The notes beneath the pieces were generated by a model. That model did no database searches. It was given only the letters and a program-made list of their open reading frames with translations, and was not told the origin of the DNA. Below are positions 17,989 through 26,808 of a stretch of 64,000 bases of DNA, piece after piece. Numbering within the stretch: the first letter of the stretch is position 1; the number at the start of each line of letters is the position of its first letter. Location of the stretch: positions 124,001-188,000 of the forward strand of contig NZ_CANMOO010000002.1 in NCBI RefSeq assembly GCF_947499585.1, read 5' to 3'. The stretch comes from an uncultured Allomuricauda sp. Lineage in GTDB: Bacteria; Bacteroidota; Bacteroidia; Flavobacteriales; Flavobacteriaceae. Made by a program: the position numbers and the translations under genes.

Positions 17989-19146
17989 TTAGTTAAAGCC
18001 CTTTCTATAGGCCTTGAACCACCTTTCTGGAATCTTCTGGTTGCAAGCATCCAGATAGTCTTCCTCGGTGCAAGGTAATAACGCCGCTGAATTTGTTTTA
18101 GTATGTTCGGGCAAAATTGATGGAACCTCTACCCACCAACGTTCTGTTACATGGCTCTTGTAGAATACTAGTTCCTCTGTATCTGTAGGGACTGTGAACT
18201 TTGTAAAATCTTCACTTTTGGAACTTGGGAATTCTTTTATTCTAAAACTAATACCTTCTATGAAGTACCAAATAATTTGGGCTATCATTTGAAATGCTTG
18301 TGGAGAATTCTCCCCTTCGTATATGCCAAACAATGATACTTTATCACTAATACCAGCATATCTTGCAATGGCACAAATCTCCCTACCTGTAAAACCATTG
18401 GGAGAAAAGTTTTTAAAAGAGCCCATTTCGCTCGCGCGAATTGCACGTAAATCCAGACTAACAATATGAGAACTTCTTAATACCGGTTCTGCCAATTCTA
18501 GGTTAGCAGCTATTTCTCCCAACCTATAGGCATCAAAGAAAAGTCGCTCCATTAAATCAATCTCTTCTTGAGCATTAAAATAACTTTGGTAACCTATATT
18601 GGAAAAATTAAATAGATTGTTGGGTTTGTCCGTGATAATTTTACTCATGTAGGAATGCGAAGAAATAAGTTCTTCGTCTTCACCAAAATCAAAACGGCTA
18701 TCTATGGATACCAGATTGACCATGTCCCTGATATTATCAAAAGCTCTGTACGTGGGGAATGTAATATCTTGTGTTGCACCTATTACAATAGGTATAATGT
18801 TTTCTTCTAACAGGCCTGCCACAATTTCTTTGACCACAAAATAAGTATCCTCTACCGTATTGCCTTCTTCTATATCTCCAATATCCAATATTGTGGAATT
18901 CCAATTACCAGACATTAGGCGATACAACTGAATACGTATTTCATCAATATTCAATCGCTCAGGTTTCTTTTCGAATCCATTTCTGGATTCCAGAACCCCA
19001 AAAATAGCGACAGTTGCGTTTGCGAAAACAGGTAATCCTTTTTTCTCGGTATGCTTGAAGATGTTTTTACCCAATGCCTGTGGAGGCAATAACTCTGAAA
19101 ATGCTAGGACCCTATCTTTAATAGGAACCAAAAAATCGAATGCCAT
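17989..19146 (-). CDS. Arginase/ureohydrolase-fold protein with degenerate metal site
   Basis: This 385-residue protein is recognisable as an arginase-superfamily member (often labelled formimidoylglutamase in Bacteroidota), but its manganese ligands are altered. The GGDHS motif reads GATQD (Gln126 replaces His). The DAHxD motif reads DSRFD (Asp149, Arg151 for His, Asp153). The SxDxD motif reads SLDLR (Asp232, Arg234 for Asp). Three of six ligands are gone, so binuclear-metal amidinohydrolase activity is unlikely; a binding or structural role is my inference. It follows topA by one base and precedes gldK by 119, so it is probably co-expressed with topA. No histidine- or arginine-degradation gene adjoins it. 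Confidence 0.78.
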   Translation of the reverse strand: MAFDFLVPIKDRVLAFSELLPPQALGKNIFKHTEKKGLPVFANATVAIFGVLESRNGFEKKPERLNIDEIRIQLYRLMSGNWNSTILDIGDIEEGNTVEDTYFVVKEIVAGLLEENIIPIVIGATQDITFPTYRAFDNIRDMVNLVSIDSRFDFGEDEELISSHSYMSKIITDKPNNLFNFSNIGYQSYFNAQEEIDLMERLFFDAYRLGEIAANLELAEPVLRSSHIVSLDLRAIRASEMGSFKNFSPNGFTGREICAIARYAGISDKVSLFGIYEGENSPQAFQMIAQIIWYFIEGISFRIKEFPSSKSEDFTKFTVPTDTEELVFYKSHVTERWWVEVPSILPEHTKTNSAALLPCTEEDYLDACNQKIPERWFKAYRKGFN

Positions 19147-19147
19147 A

Positions 19148-21631
19148 CTACTTCTTAGCCTTTGCTTTGGTTTTTTTCTTAGGTGCTTTCTTCTCTATTA
19201 AGGCTTGTGCTTCTTCTAAAGAAATTTTAGTTGCATCTACATCTTTAGACAACTCAACCTTAATTTTTCCTTTTATAATATTATGCCTTCCCCATCTTGC
19301 TTTTTCAATTCGGATTTTCTCCGCTGGCCATTCTTGAATCAACTTTTCAATTTCCTTAATTTTCTTTGCCTCTATAAGTTCAATGATATCAGCTTGGGAA
19401 AGATTATCAAAATCGTATTTCTTGTTTACGTTGATAAACATACCATCCCATTTTATGAATGGTCCGAACCTACCTTTACCTTTGGTAACCTCTTTATCCT
19501 CGTAATGTGCAATAGGAGCGTCTGCTTTCTCTTTTTCTTTTATCAATTCTATGGCACGTTCCATATCTACATCAAAAGCACTTTCGCCTTGCGCCAAGGA
19601 AATAAATTTTTTGCCAAACCTAACATATGGACCAAATCTTCCTACGCTAGCCTCAACTTCTTCTCCTGCATATGTTCCTAACTTTCTTGGCAGCTGAAAA
19701 AGCTCCATGGCCTCTTCAAAAGTTATGGTTGTAATAGATTGTTCAGGCAACAAACTTGCAAAGAGTGGTTTTTCTTCCTCATCCACGGTACCTATCTGCA
19801 CCATTGGTCCAAAACGCCCCAACCTTGCGGCGACCTGTCTTCCAGATTTTGGATCAGTACCCAATATGCGTTCTCCACTTGCACGTTCCGCGTTTTCTTC
19901 AACATCTAAAACTTTGGGATGAAAATCTTTATAAAAATCTTTCATCATCTTTTGCCAATCTTCTTCTCCAGAGGCAATTTCATCAAAATTCTCCTCGACC
20001 TTGGCTGTAAAATTGTAATCTAGAATAGTTGTGAAATTACTGACCAGGAAATCATTCACAATCATTCCAATATCTGTAGGAACTAATTTCCCTTTGTCTG
20101 AACCTACCATTTCAGATAAATTCTTTTCAGCAAATTGACCAGATTCCAAAACCAACTGCACATAATTTCTTTCTGTTCCGTCCACACTTCCCTTTTCCGC
20201 ATAACCTCTGTTCTGTATAGTAGAGATTGTAGGGGCATATGTTGATGGTCTTCCTATACCAAGTTCTTCCAACTTTTTAACCAAGGAAGCTTCAGTATAA
20301 CGATATGGTGGTCTTGAAAAACGTTCCGTTGCTGTAATAAAATTATTTTGCAAAGCTTCACCAACACTCATTGCCGGCAACATTCCTTCTTGTTCTTCTG
20401 CCTTATCCTCTTCATCTGTACCTTCCAAATAAACTTTAAGGAAACCATCAAACTTCACCACTTCTCCATTTGCGGTGAACTCTTCTTTGTGAGAACTTGC
20501 CTTAATTTTCACATTGGTTCTTTCCAACTCAGCATCACTCATCTGTGAAGCTAGAGTTCGCTTCCATATCAATTCATAAAGTTTTGCTTGGTCACGTTCT
20601 ATTTGCGGAGATTGCAATTTCATATCCGTAGGACGAACTGCTTCGTGTGCTTCTTGAGCACCTTTGGATTTTCCTGTAAAGTTTCTCACCTTACTGTAGG
20701 ACTCCCCATAATTTTGTACGATGGCATCTTTGGCCGCATCCAATGCTTCTTTAGACAGGTTAACACTGTCCGTTCTCATATAAGTAATAAGACCAGCTTC
20801 ATACAAGCGTTGTGCAACCTGCATAGTTCTACCAACAGAAAAATATAGCTTTCTGGAAGCTTCTTGTTGCAAGGTTGACGTTGTAAAAGGTGCTGCAGGA
20901 GATTTTTTTGCTGGTTTTTTATCAAGATTGGCAACGGAAAAATCCGAACCAATGTTCTGCTTTAAAAATACTTCTGCTGCTTCTTTTGATGCAAAAGTCT
21001 TATTTAGTTTAGCAGAAAAAACATTTCCGTTAGATGTTTTAAATTCTGCTTTTATTCTAAAAGATGCTTCTGGTTTAAAAGCCTCAATCTCTCTTTCCCT
21101 TTCTACTATTAACCTTACCGCTACAGATTGTACTCTACCAGCAGATAGACCTGGTTTTATTTTTTTCCAAAGGACTGGTGATAACTCATACCCGACCAAT
21201 CTATCCAAAACTCTTCTTGCCTGTTGCGCATTTACCAAATTGTAATTGATTTCCCTAGGGTTCTCAATAGCTTTCTGGATTGCAGATTTGGTAATAGAGT
21301 TGAAAACAATACGCTTAGTTCTGCTTTTCTCTAAGCCCAATTCTTCAGCTAAATGCCAAGAAATGGCTTCTCCTTCTCGGTCCTCATCACTAGCCAACCA
21401 TATAGTATCTGCTTTTTTGGCCAAATCTTTTAATTTTTTGACCAAGGCTTTCTTCTCCTTATCTACTGTATATTTTGGCTTAAAATCGTTTTCGACATCT
21501 ACACCAAGTTCTTTGGATGGGAGATCCGCAATATGTCCAAAACTTGATTCTACTTGGTAATCTTTTCCTAAAAAACGTTCTATGGTTTTTGCTTTTGCTG
21601 GGGACTCAACAATAACTAAATTCTTTGGCAT
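19148..21631 (-). CDS. topA: DNA topoisomerase I (type IA)
   Basis: I start at the ATG at 21631, giving MPKNLVIVESPAKAKTI, the family's usual beginning; an ATG seven codons upstream would sit in the probable promoter region. The Toprim domain has ASDEDREGEA with the acidic metal ligands, and the active-site tyrosine is in GLITYMRTDS (about residue 284). The C-terminal third has repeated FGP-(M/Y/F)-(V/I) segments but no cysteine zinc fingers, as in other Bacteroidota. It ends in a Lys-rich tail (KKAPKKKTKAKAKK). It relaxes negative supercoils. The arginase-like gene follows one base after its stop. Confidence 0.96.
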   Translation of the reverse strand: MPKNLVIVESPAKAKTIERFLGKDYQVESSFGHIADLPSKELGVDVENDFKPKYTVDKEKKALVKKLKDLAKKADTIWLASDEDREGEAISWHLAEELGLEKSRTKRIVFNSITKSAIQKAIENPREINYNLVNAQQARRVLDRLVGYELSPVLWKKIKPGLSAGRVQSVAVRLIVEREREIEAFKPEASFRIKAEFKTSNGNVFSAKLNKTFASKEAAEVFLKQNIGSDFSVANLDKKPAKKSPAAPFTTSTLQQEASRKLYFSVGRTMQVAQRLYEAGLITYMRTDSVNLSKEALDAAKDAIVQNYGESYSKVRNFTGKSKGAQEAHEAVRPTDMKLQSPQIERDQAKLYELIWKRTLASQMSDAELERTNVKIKASSHKEEFTANGEVVKFDGFLKVYLEGTDEEDKAEEQEGMLPAMSVGEALQNNFITATERFSRPPYRYTEASLVKKLEELGIGRPSTYAPTISTIQNRGYAEKGSVDGTERNYVQLVLESGQFAEKNLSEMVGSDKGKLVPTDIGMIVNDFLVSNFTTILDYNFTAKVEENFDEIASGEEDWQKMMKDFYKDFHPKVLDVEENAERASGERILGTDPKSGRQVAARLGRFGPMVQIGTVDEEEKPLFASLLPEQSITTITFEEAMELFQLPRKLGTYAGEEVEASVGRFGPYVRFGKKFISLAQGESAFDVDMERAIELIKEKEKADAPIAHYEDKEVTKGKGRFGPFIKWDGMFINVNKKYDFDNLSQADIIELIEAKKIKEIEKLIQEWPAEKIRIEKARWGRHNIIKGKIKVELSKDVDATKISLEEAQALIEKKAPKKKTKAKAKK

Positions 21632-21649
21632 GCAATTAGTTTTGGGTAA

Positions 21650-21657
21650 CAAAAGTA
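21650..21657 (-). promoter_or_regulatory. Probable topA -7 box
   Basis: On the minus strand the sequence TACTTTTG matches TAnnTTTG exactly, 19 bases ahead of the topA ATG chosen here. No good -33 element is visible. It supports the start at 21631 over the upstream ATG at 21652, which would overlap this box. Confidence 0.45.
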
Positions 21658-21696
21658 TATGAATTTTTCGATTTTAGATTTTTTGAAAAATACTTG

Positions 21697-21729
21697 ACAA
21701 AAAAATATCCTGTTAAAAACAGGATATTT
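21697..21729 (-). terminator. Rho-independent terminator after the Kunitz/LVIVD pair
   Basis: A 12-base perfect stem (21703-21714 with 21718-21729) is followed on the minus strand by a T run. It lies about 135 bases past the Kunitz gene's stop and upstream of topA. The remainder of the 210-base gap shows nothing else. Confidence 0.8.
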
Positions 21730-21862
21730 CATATAAACTTCATGCCTGATTCGTCTACAAAAATTCTAAGGCTCCTCAATATTGTATGATCCAAGTTAAA
21801 AGATTTATTCAGGTTGTTAGGTTTCGTCCTAGCACCTTTCTATAAATTCAATGTTATAGTAT

Positions 21863-22120
21863 TTAATTTCTTTCACATTCCAGACATTCCTCCATTGTTT
21901 CAAAAGGAACCACTCCATTGCATCCTCCCCATGTGAATTCCTTGCATTTTTGCTCTTCTTTGTCAAAATAGTATCTGGGAATTGCAGCTAAACATTCGCC
22001 TGGATCAGGTTCTAGTTGACAAGCCGATGGTATTTCATTGTCATCATCGTTAGAACAGGAGCTTAGATGTACTGACAGTAACACAATACAGATAATACCT
22101 TTATATATATTACTGCACAT
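21863..22120 (-). CDS. Lipoprotein with a Kunitz/BPTI-type inhibitor domain
   Basis: This 85-residue protein has a lipoprotein signal (LSSC, Cys22) followed by SNDDDN, an acidic stretch like Bacteroidota surface-export signals. Six cysteines follow at 34, 43, 59, 67, 79 and 82, with GEC, PRYYFD and FTWGGCNG in the places where BPTI has GPC, IRYFYN and FVYGGC. The first four cysteines have exactly BPTI's spacing. The loop after the fourth lacks one residue, and the last pair is C-x2-C instead of C-x3-C. The P1 position is Leu44, suggesting chymotrypsin- or elastase-like targets if active. Its ATG lies one base after the LVIVD gene's stop. Confidence 0.85.
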   Translation of the reverse strand: MCSNIYKGIICIVLLSVHLSSCSNDDDNEIPSACQLEPDPGECLAAIPRYYFDKEEQKCKEFTWGGCNGVVPFETMEECLECERN

Positions 22121-22121
22121 A

Positions 22122-23372
22122 TTAATTGAGTCCTATTTGGCTTATGAGCTTTATTTCATCATCTAAATATTCATATTGGTACAAAACTTCGTCGCCAACC
22201 ATTATTAAATGACTTTCCAACGGAATAACATCAAACGTAACAATATCTTTAAAATGGTTTAACATCTTTATATCCTCAACATCTGTTTTGTCATACACTT
22301 TTAGGCCCGAGCTTCCATCACAAACAAATAGTTTTTCATCTTTTATTCCTAATCCATAAGGTTCATCCATAGGATAATCAACAGCCAATTTTGGGTCAGT
22401 TATATCAGAAATATCTACAATAAACAAACCGCTTTCCAAAGCACCACATTCATTCCCGCCCCTCAGGGTTACGTATGCATAATCTCCATCTACGACAACT
22501 GGGTCACAAGCGGTACCATGTTGAAATTCTGATACAAAGGTTGGTGTAGCTGGGGAAGAAATGTCATATATATACATACCGCGCATACTTCCCAAAAACA
22601 AATGATTGCCACGATTAAAAATCGTTTCAATATCAAACCCTGCATAAACATCCTCCAAATCTTCAGGATTCTCTAAATCTGAAATATCAAATACATTAAT
22701 GTTATGACTATCCACAGCGTATAAATAGTCATCTACTATTTTAAACCGTGCTAAGGAGCCTCCTTGTCCAGTTCCTCCATCTGAAGCTTCATTTAAGGCG
22801 ACATCGTCAAAAATACCTATACCTCTATTTTGCTCAACCTCTGCTGTCAACCTACTTTCGGTAACAGTCTCCCAACCTACTAGAATTTCAGTATCATAAT
22901 CATATGTATCATATTCTACAATATCAGCTTCAAATGGAAAAAAAATATTGTTATAAAGTACATTTTCCAACCTATTCACAGTGTTTAGATTATTTAAATC
23001 TGATATATCAATAACTACCAAATCCATTAAACTATCGGCATACAGGAAATCATCTTTTACAGAAATATCAACATTTCCAGGAATTTTGATAAACGAAACT
23101 TTTTGTGGTTGCTGTGGATTACTATTGTCTATGACATGAACACCTTGGTATTTATCATTGATAAAAATGTAATCCTCGTAAGTGTAAACCTTACCTGATT
23201 CATCAATGGGGCGTGGTGCAATTATATCTACACCATTGGCAAACTCGGCTTTGCTCATAATCAATGGTCTGGCAACCAAATAATCGGCATAACCATCATT
23301 ATCATCGTTACTGTCGCAGGACACAAAAATAAGTGTGGCCAAGGACAAAATTAATAGCGCTTTCTTTTTCAT
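22122..23372 (-). CDS. LVIVD-repeat beta-propeller lipoprotein
   Basis: This 416-residue lipoprotein (FVSC, Cys19, followed by DSNDDND) has repeated strands of the LVIVD type: VHVIDNSNP, LVVIDISDL, INVFDISDL, MYIYDISSP, LFIVDISDI and LKVYDKTDV. These form a beta-propeller. The acidic residues after the lipid cysteine suggest display on the cell surface. No catalytic motif is visible, so a binding role is likely. It is the first gene of a two-gene operon with the Kunitz protein and is transcribed away from miaB. Confidence 0.85.
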   Translation of the reverse strand: MKKKALLILSLATLIFVSCDSNDDNDGYADYLVARPLIMSKAEFANGVDIIAPRPIDESGKVYTYEDYIFINDKYQGVHVIDNSNPQQPQKVSFIKIPGNVDISVKDDFLYADSLMDLVVIDISDLNNLNTVNRLENVLYNNIFFPFEADIVEYDTYDYDTEILVGWETVTESRLTAEVEQNRGIGIFDDVALNEASDGGTGQGGSLARFKIVDDYLYAVDSHNINVFDISDLENPEDLEDVYAGFDIETIFNRGNHLFLGSMRGMYIYDISSPATPTFVSEFQHGTACDPVVVDGDYAYVTLRGGNECGALESGLFIVDISDITDPKLAVDYPMDEPYGLGIKDEKLFVCDGSSGLKVYDKTDVEDIKMLNHFKDIVTFDVIPLESHLIMVGDEVLYQYEYLDDEIKLISQIGLN

Positions 23373-23465
23373 TATTGTTTAAGTTTTTTGGATAGAATAA
23401 CACCCTTTAGATAGAAAGTCTTAAACAAAGTTGCGTTTTCTTTTGCATAAAATTTAACTGCCAAA

Positions 23466-23497
23466 TTGTCACTAAAATGGAATAAGCATTATCTTTG
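23466..23497 (+). promoter_or_regulatory. miaB promoter
   Basis: TTG at 23466-23468 and TATCTTTG at 23490-23497 match the Bacteroidota -33/-7 elements with a 21-base spacer. The in-frame TTG at 23495 falls inside the -7 box, so it cannot be the start codon. The ATG at 23516 is then the first usable start, with a leader of about ten bases. Confidence 0.65.
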
Positions 23498-23515
23498 CAG
23501 CCCATTCTAGGAGAA

Positions 23516-24979
23516 ATGATCAAAAACGAAGGCATAGAAAAGATTATTGATGAAAGCCAACAAGGTAGTTCTCTGACTTTGAAGAAAAACGAAAAGAACA
23601 ATAGAAAACTTTATATAGAAAGTTACGGTTGTCACATGAATTTTTCCGATAGTGAGATTGTCGCCTCAATCTTGGCAAAAGAAGGGTTTAACACTACACA
23701 AAAACTGGAAGAAGCAGATTTAGTTTTGGTGAACACATGCTCTATTAGAGAGAAAGCTGAGTTGACCGTTAGAAAACGTTTGGAAAAATTCAATGCAGTA
23801 AAGAAGACCAATCCCGGAATGAAAGTAGGGGTATTGGGCTGTATGGCAGAACGTTTAAAAAACAAATTTTTAGAAGAGGAAAAGATTGTGGATATGGTGG
23901 TAGGCCCAGATGCTTACAAAGATTTGCCCAACCTTATTCAAGAAATTGATGAAGGCAGAAGCGCTGTAAACGTTATTCTTTCAAAAGATGAAACCTATGG
24001 CGATGTTGCACCGGTTCGTCTAAATTCCAATGGAGTTACCGCTTTAGTCTCTATAACCCGCGGCTGTGATAATATGTGTACGTTTTGTGTGGTTCCCTTT
24101 ACTCGCGGTCGTGAACGAAGCCGCGACCCACAATCCATTCTAGAAGAAGTTAATGATCTTTGGGAAAGAGGGTTTAAAGAAATTACCCTTTTAGGACAAA
24201 ATGTAGATAGTTACCTCTGGTATGGTGGGGGGATGAAAAAGGATTTTGAAAAAGCTACGGAAATGCAAAAGGCTACTTCTGTAAATTTTGCCAATCTTTT
24301 GGAGCTGGTAGCAAAAGTACAACCCAAAATGAGGATTCGTTTTTCTACTTCAAATCCGCAGGATATGACCTTGGACGTTATTGAGTCTATGGCAAAGTAC
24401 GAGAACATCTGCAACTCTATCCATTTACCTGTGCAAAGTGGAAGTAATCGTATTTTAAAAGCGATGAACCGTCTGCACACAAGAGAAGAATATTTTGAAT
24501 TGATTGATAATATTCGAAAAATTATTCCCGACTGTGGTATAAGTCAAGATATGATTGCTGGTTTTCCTACTGAAACAGAAGAAGACCACCAAGACACTCT
24601 TAGTTTAATGGAATATGTGAAATATGATTTTGGTTTTATGTTCGCTTATTCCGAAAGGCCTGGCACTTTAGCTGAAAGAAAATTGGATGATGATATTCCA
24701 GAACAGATAAAAAAGAGGCGTCTGCAAGAAATCATCGAAATGCAACGAAAACACAGCTTCTATAGAACTCAACAGCATGTCGGAAAAATTGAAGAAGTTC
24801 TGATTGAAGGTTTTTCAAAAAAATCAGATGCTCATTGGATGGGTCGAAATTCACAAAATACAGTTGTGGTTTTTCCAAAAGAAAATTATAAAGTGGGCGA
24901 TTTTGTTCATGTAAAAATAAATGAATGTACCTCTGCGACACTTATTGGTGAAGCTATTGAATATTCAAAGAATAATTAG
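23516..24979 (+). CDS. miaB: MiaB, tRNA-2-methylthio-N6-dimethylallyladenosine synthase
   Basis: The ATG at 23516 is chosen because the promoter covers the upstream TTG. The 487-residue protein has the methylthiotransferase N-domain with three cluster cysteines ([23 protein letters not shown]), the radical-SAM motif CDNMCTFC and a C-terminal TRAM domain. It adds a methylthio group to i6A37 of tRNAs using two 4Fe-4S clusters and SAM. It leads a plus-strand run of five genes ending with secG; the sigma-54 activator starts four bases past its stop. Confidence 0.95.
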   Translation: MIKNEGIEKIIDESQQGSSLTLKKNEKNNRKLYIESYGCHMNFSDSEIVASILAKEGFNTTQKLEEADLVLVNTCSIREKAELTVRKRLEKFNAVKKTNPGMKVGVLGCMAERLKNKFLEEEKIVDMVVGPDAYKDLPNLIQEIDEGRSAVNVILSKDETYGDVAPVRLNSNGVTALVSITRGCDNMCTFCVVPFTRGRERSRDPQSILEEVNDLWERGFKEITLLGQNVDSYLWYGGGMKKDFEKATEMQKATSVNFANLLELVAKVQPKMRIRFSTSNPQDMTLDVIESMAKYENICNSIHLPVQSGSNRILKAMNRLHTREEYFELIDNIRKIIPDCGISQDMIAGFPTETEEDHQDTLSLMEYVKYDFGFMFAYSERPGTLAERKLDDDIPEQIKKRRLQEIIEMQRKHSFYRTQQHVGKIEEVLIEGFSKKSDAHWMGRNSQNTVVVFPKENYKVGDFVHVKINECTSATLIGEAIEYSKNN

Positions 24980-24982
24980 AGT

Positions 24983-26254
24983 ATGGAAGGTGTTCAATCC
25001 ATAAAACAACGTTTTGAGCTTATTGGCAACGATAAAAAGTTAAATCGTGCCATTGAAAAGGCTATACAGGTAGCCCCTACAGATATTTCGGTTTTGGTAA
25101 CTGGAGAAAGTGGTGTAGGTAAAGAGGCTATTCCCAAAATTATACATTCCCTATCACACCGTAAACATGCCAAATATATTGCGGTAAACTGTGGTGCTAT
25201 TCCAGAAGGAACCATTGACAGTGAACTTTTTGGGCATGAAAAAGGAGCCTTTACCGGTGCCACACAGACCCGTAGTGGGTATTTTGAGGTCGCAGATGGT
25301 GGAACTATTTTTTTAGATGAAGTAGGAGAATTGCCATTAACGACCCAAGTGAGGTTGCTTAGGGTTTTAGAAAACGGAGAATTCTTAAAAGTTGGTTCTT
25401 CGCAAGTACAAAAAACGGATGTCAGGATTGTAGCAGCTACTAACATCAGCATGTTTGAAGCTATTGAAAAAGAGAAGTTCAGGGAAGATTTATACTATAG
25501 ATTGAGTACTGTAGAAATCAACATTCCCCCACTACGTGAACGCCAGGAAGATATTCACTTGTTGTTCAGAAAATTTGCCTCAGATTTTGGTCAGAAATAT
25601 AAAATGCCAACAATTCGGTTAGAAGAACAAGCAATTCAATTACTTGTAAAATATAGATGGCCGGGAAACATTAGACAATTAAGAAATATTGCGGAGCAGA
25701 TATCTGTTTTAGAAGAAAACAGAACCATTTCGGGCATAACATTGAATGGCTATTTGCCAAATTCCAGCAAAACCAATCTGCCCGCGGTTATAGGTCAAAC
25801 AAAAAAGGAAGGCGATTTTAGCAATGAACGGGAAATTCTTTATAAAGTCTTGTTCGATATGAAAGGAGACCTTAACGACCTTAAAAAACTTACTTTAGAG
25901 TTATTGAAAAATAACGACTCTGAAAAAGTACAAGAAGAAAACGAGACCTTGATCCGTAAAATTTATGGAAATAAAGAAGAGCAGCCTCAGGAGCAAGAAA
26001 ACAATGTAGCAGAAGTTTTACATTTACCTGAGCCAATACCCGAAGCAACTACAACAGTTGCCCAACCACAAGAGGATCGTTATCATTTTGCTGAAGAAAT
26101 TCAAGAGGAAGAAACTTTATCTTTACAGGAGAAGGAAATTGAACTGATAAAAAAATCATTGGAGCGCAATCGTGGCAAGCGAAAAGCCGCCGCTTCAGAA
26201 TTAGGGATTTCAGAACGAACGTTATACAGAAAAATTAAGCAGTACGATTTATAG
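24983..26254 (+). CDS. Sigma-54-dependent transcriptional activator without sensor domain
   Basis: This 423-residue protein starts almost directly with the AAA+ domain: Walker A GESGVGKE at 41-48, the sigma-54-contacting GAFTGA at 88-93, and Walker B IFLDE at 109-113. A long acidic, Glu- and Gln-rich linker (about 310-375) leads to a Fis-type helix-turn-helix (about 383-423, ending SERTLYRKIKQYDL). There is no N-terminal receiver, PAS or GAF domain, so its activity may be set by level, by partner proteins or through the linker. It sits four bases after miaB and four before lptE, a layout common in Flavobacteriaceae. Its targets are unknown. Confidence 0.9.
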   Translation: MEGVQSIKQRFELIGNDKKLNRAIEKAIQVAPTDISVLVTGESGVGKEAIPKIIHSLSHRKHAKYIAVNCGAIPEGTIDSELFGHEKGAFTGATQTRSGYFEVADGGTIFLDEVGELPLTTQVRLLRVLENGEFLKVGSSQVQKTDVRIVAATNISMFEAIEKEKFREDLYYRLSTVEINIPPLRERQEDIHLLFRKFASDFGQKYKMPTIRLEEQAIQLLVKYRWPGNIRQLRNIAEQISVLEENRTISGITLNGYLPNSSKTNLPAVIGQTKKEGDFSNEREILYKVLFDMKGDLNDLKKLTLELLKNNDSEKVQEENETLIRKIYGNKEEQPQEQENNVAEVLHLPEPIPEATTTVAQPQEDRYHFAEEIQEEETLSLQEKEIELIKKSLERNRGKRKAAASELGISERTLYRKIKQYDL

Positions 26255-26257
26255 ATT

Positions 26258-26803
26258 ATGGGATTTAAGCATTTGAATATTTTGATAAAGAAAAGTGGTG
26301 TGAAGATTGGACTTTTTGCTTTAATACTTAGTTTTCATGGTTGCGGAGCTTATAATTTTTCCGGAGCGGATATTGGCACGGCCCAAAGCTTTCAAGTGAA
26401 TTTCTTCCAAAATTATGCAGACCAAAGTCCAGGATCTACAATTGAGCCTGGATTAGATAGAGATTTCACCTTGGCACTTCAGGATTTGATCAATAACCTT
26501 ACCAGCTTATCACTTACAGGCAGCAATGGAGATTTGCTGTACGAAGGAGAAATTGTGGAGTACAGAGTTACGCCTATGACGGCAACAGCAGATCAATTGA
26601 CTGCACAGAACCGACTTACCATGAGTGTAAATGTCAGGTTCTACAACACCACAAAAGAAGATGCGGATTTTGAACGTCGCTTCTCATTCTTTTTTGATTT
26701 TGATGCCGCTGCCGCTTTAAATTCCATACAAAGTGCTGCGCACGAAGAAATTTTTGAACGTATTACACAAGATATTTTTAATGCATCTTTAGGCAATTGG
26801 TAG
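26258..26803 (+). CDS. lptE: LptE, LPS-assembly lipoprotein
   Basis: This 181-residue protein has a hydrophobic signal ending in FHGCGAYNFSG, the lipobox and start of Bacteroidota LptE. The compact alpha/beta domain has the family's VNFFQNYA and the late AALNSIQ...ITQDIFNASLGNW helix. LptE plugs the LptD barrel in the outer membrane and helps place LPS on the surface. The gene is third in the miaB-secG run, with tight spacing on both sides. Confidence 0.9.
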   Translation: MGFKHLNILIKKSGVKIGLFALILSFHGCGAYNFSGADIGTAQSFQVNFFQNYADQSPGSTIEPGLDRDFTLALQDLINNLTSLSLTGSNGDLLYEGEIVEYRVTPMTATADQLTAQNRLTMSVNVRFYNTTKEDADFERRFSFFFDFDAAAALNSIQSAAHEEIFERITQDIFNASLGNW

Positions 26804-26808
26804 TAAAT

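Noticed and set aside
17989..19146. Simple call of formimidoylglutamase or arginase
   Set aside because: Three of six metal ligands are replaced and no histidine or arginine catabolic gene adjoins, so an enzyme name would overstate the evidence.
19283..19681. Open frame of 132 codons on the plus strand inside topA
   Set aside because: It is antisense to conserved topA sequence and has the Phe- and Cys-rich composition of a shadow frame.
23495..23515. TTG start for miaB seven codons upstream
   Set aside because: The TTG is part of the TATCTTTG promoter box; the ATG at 23516 fits better.
24994..25452. Open frame of 152 codons on the minus strand inside the sigma-54 activator
   Set aside because: It is opposite the Walker A and GAFTGA motifs of a clearly coding gene.
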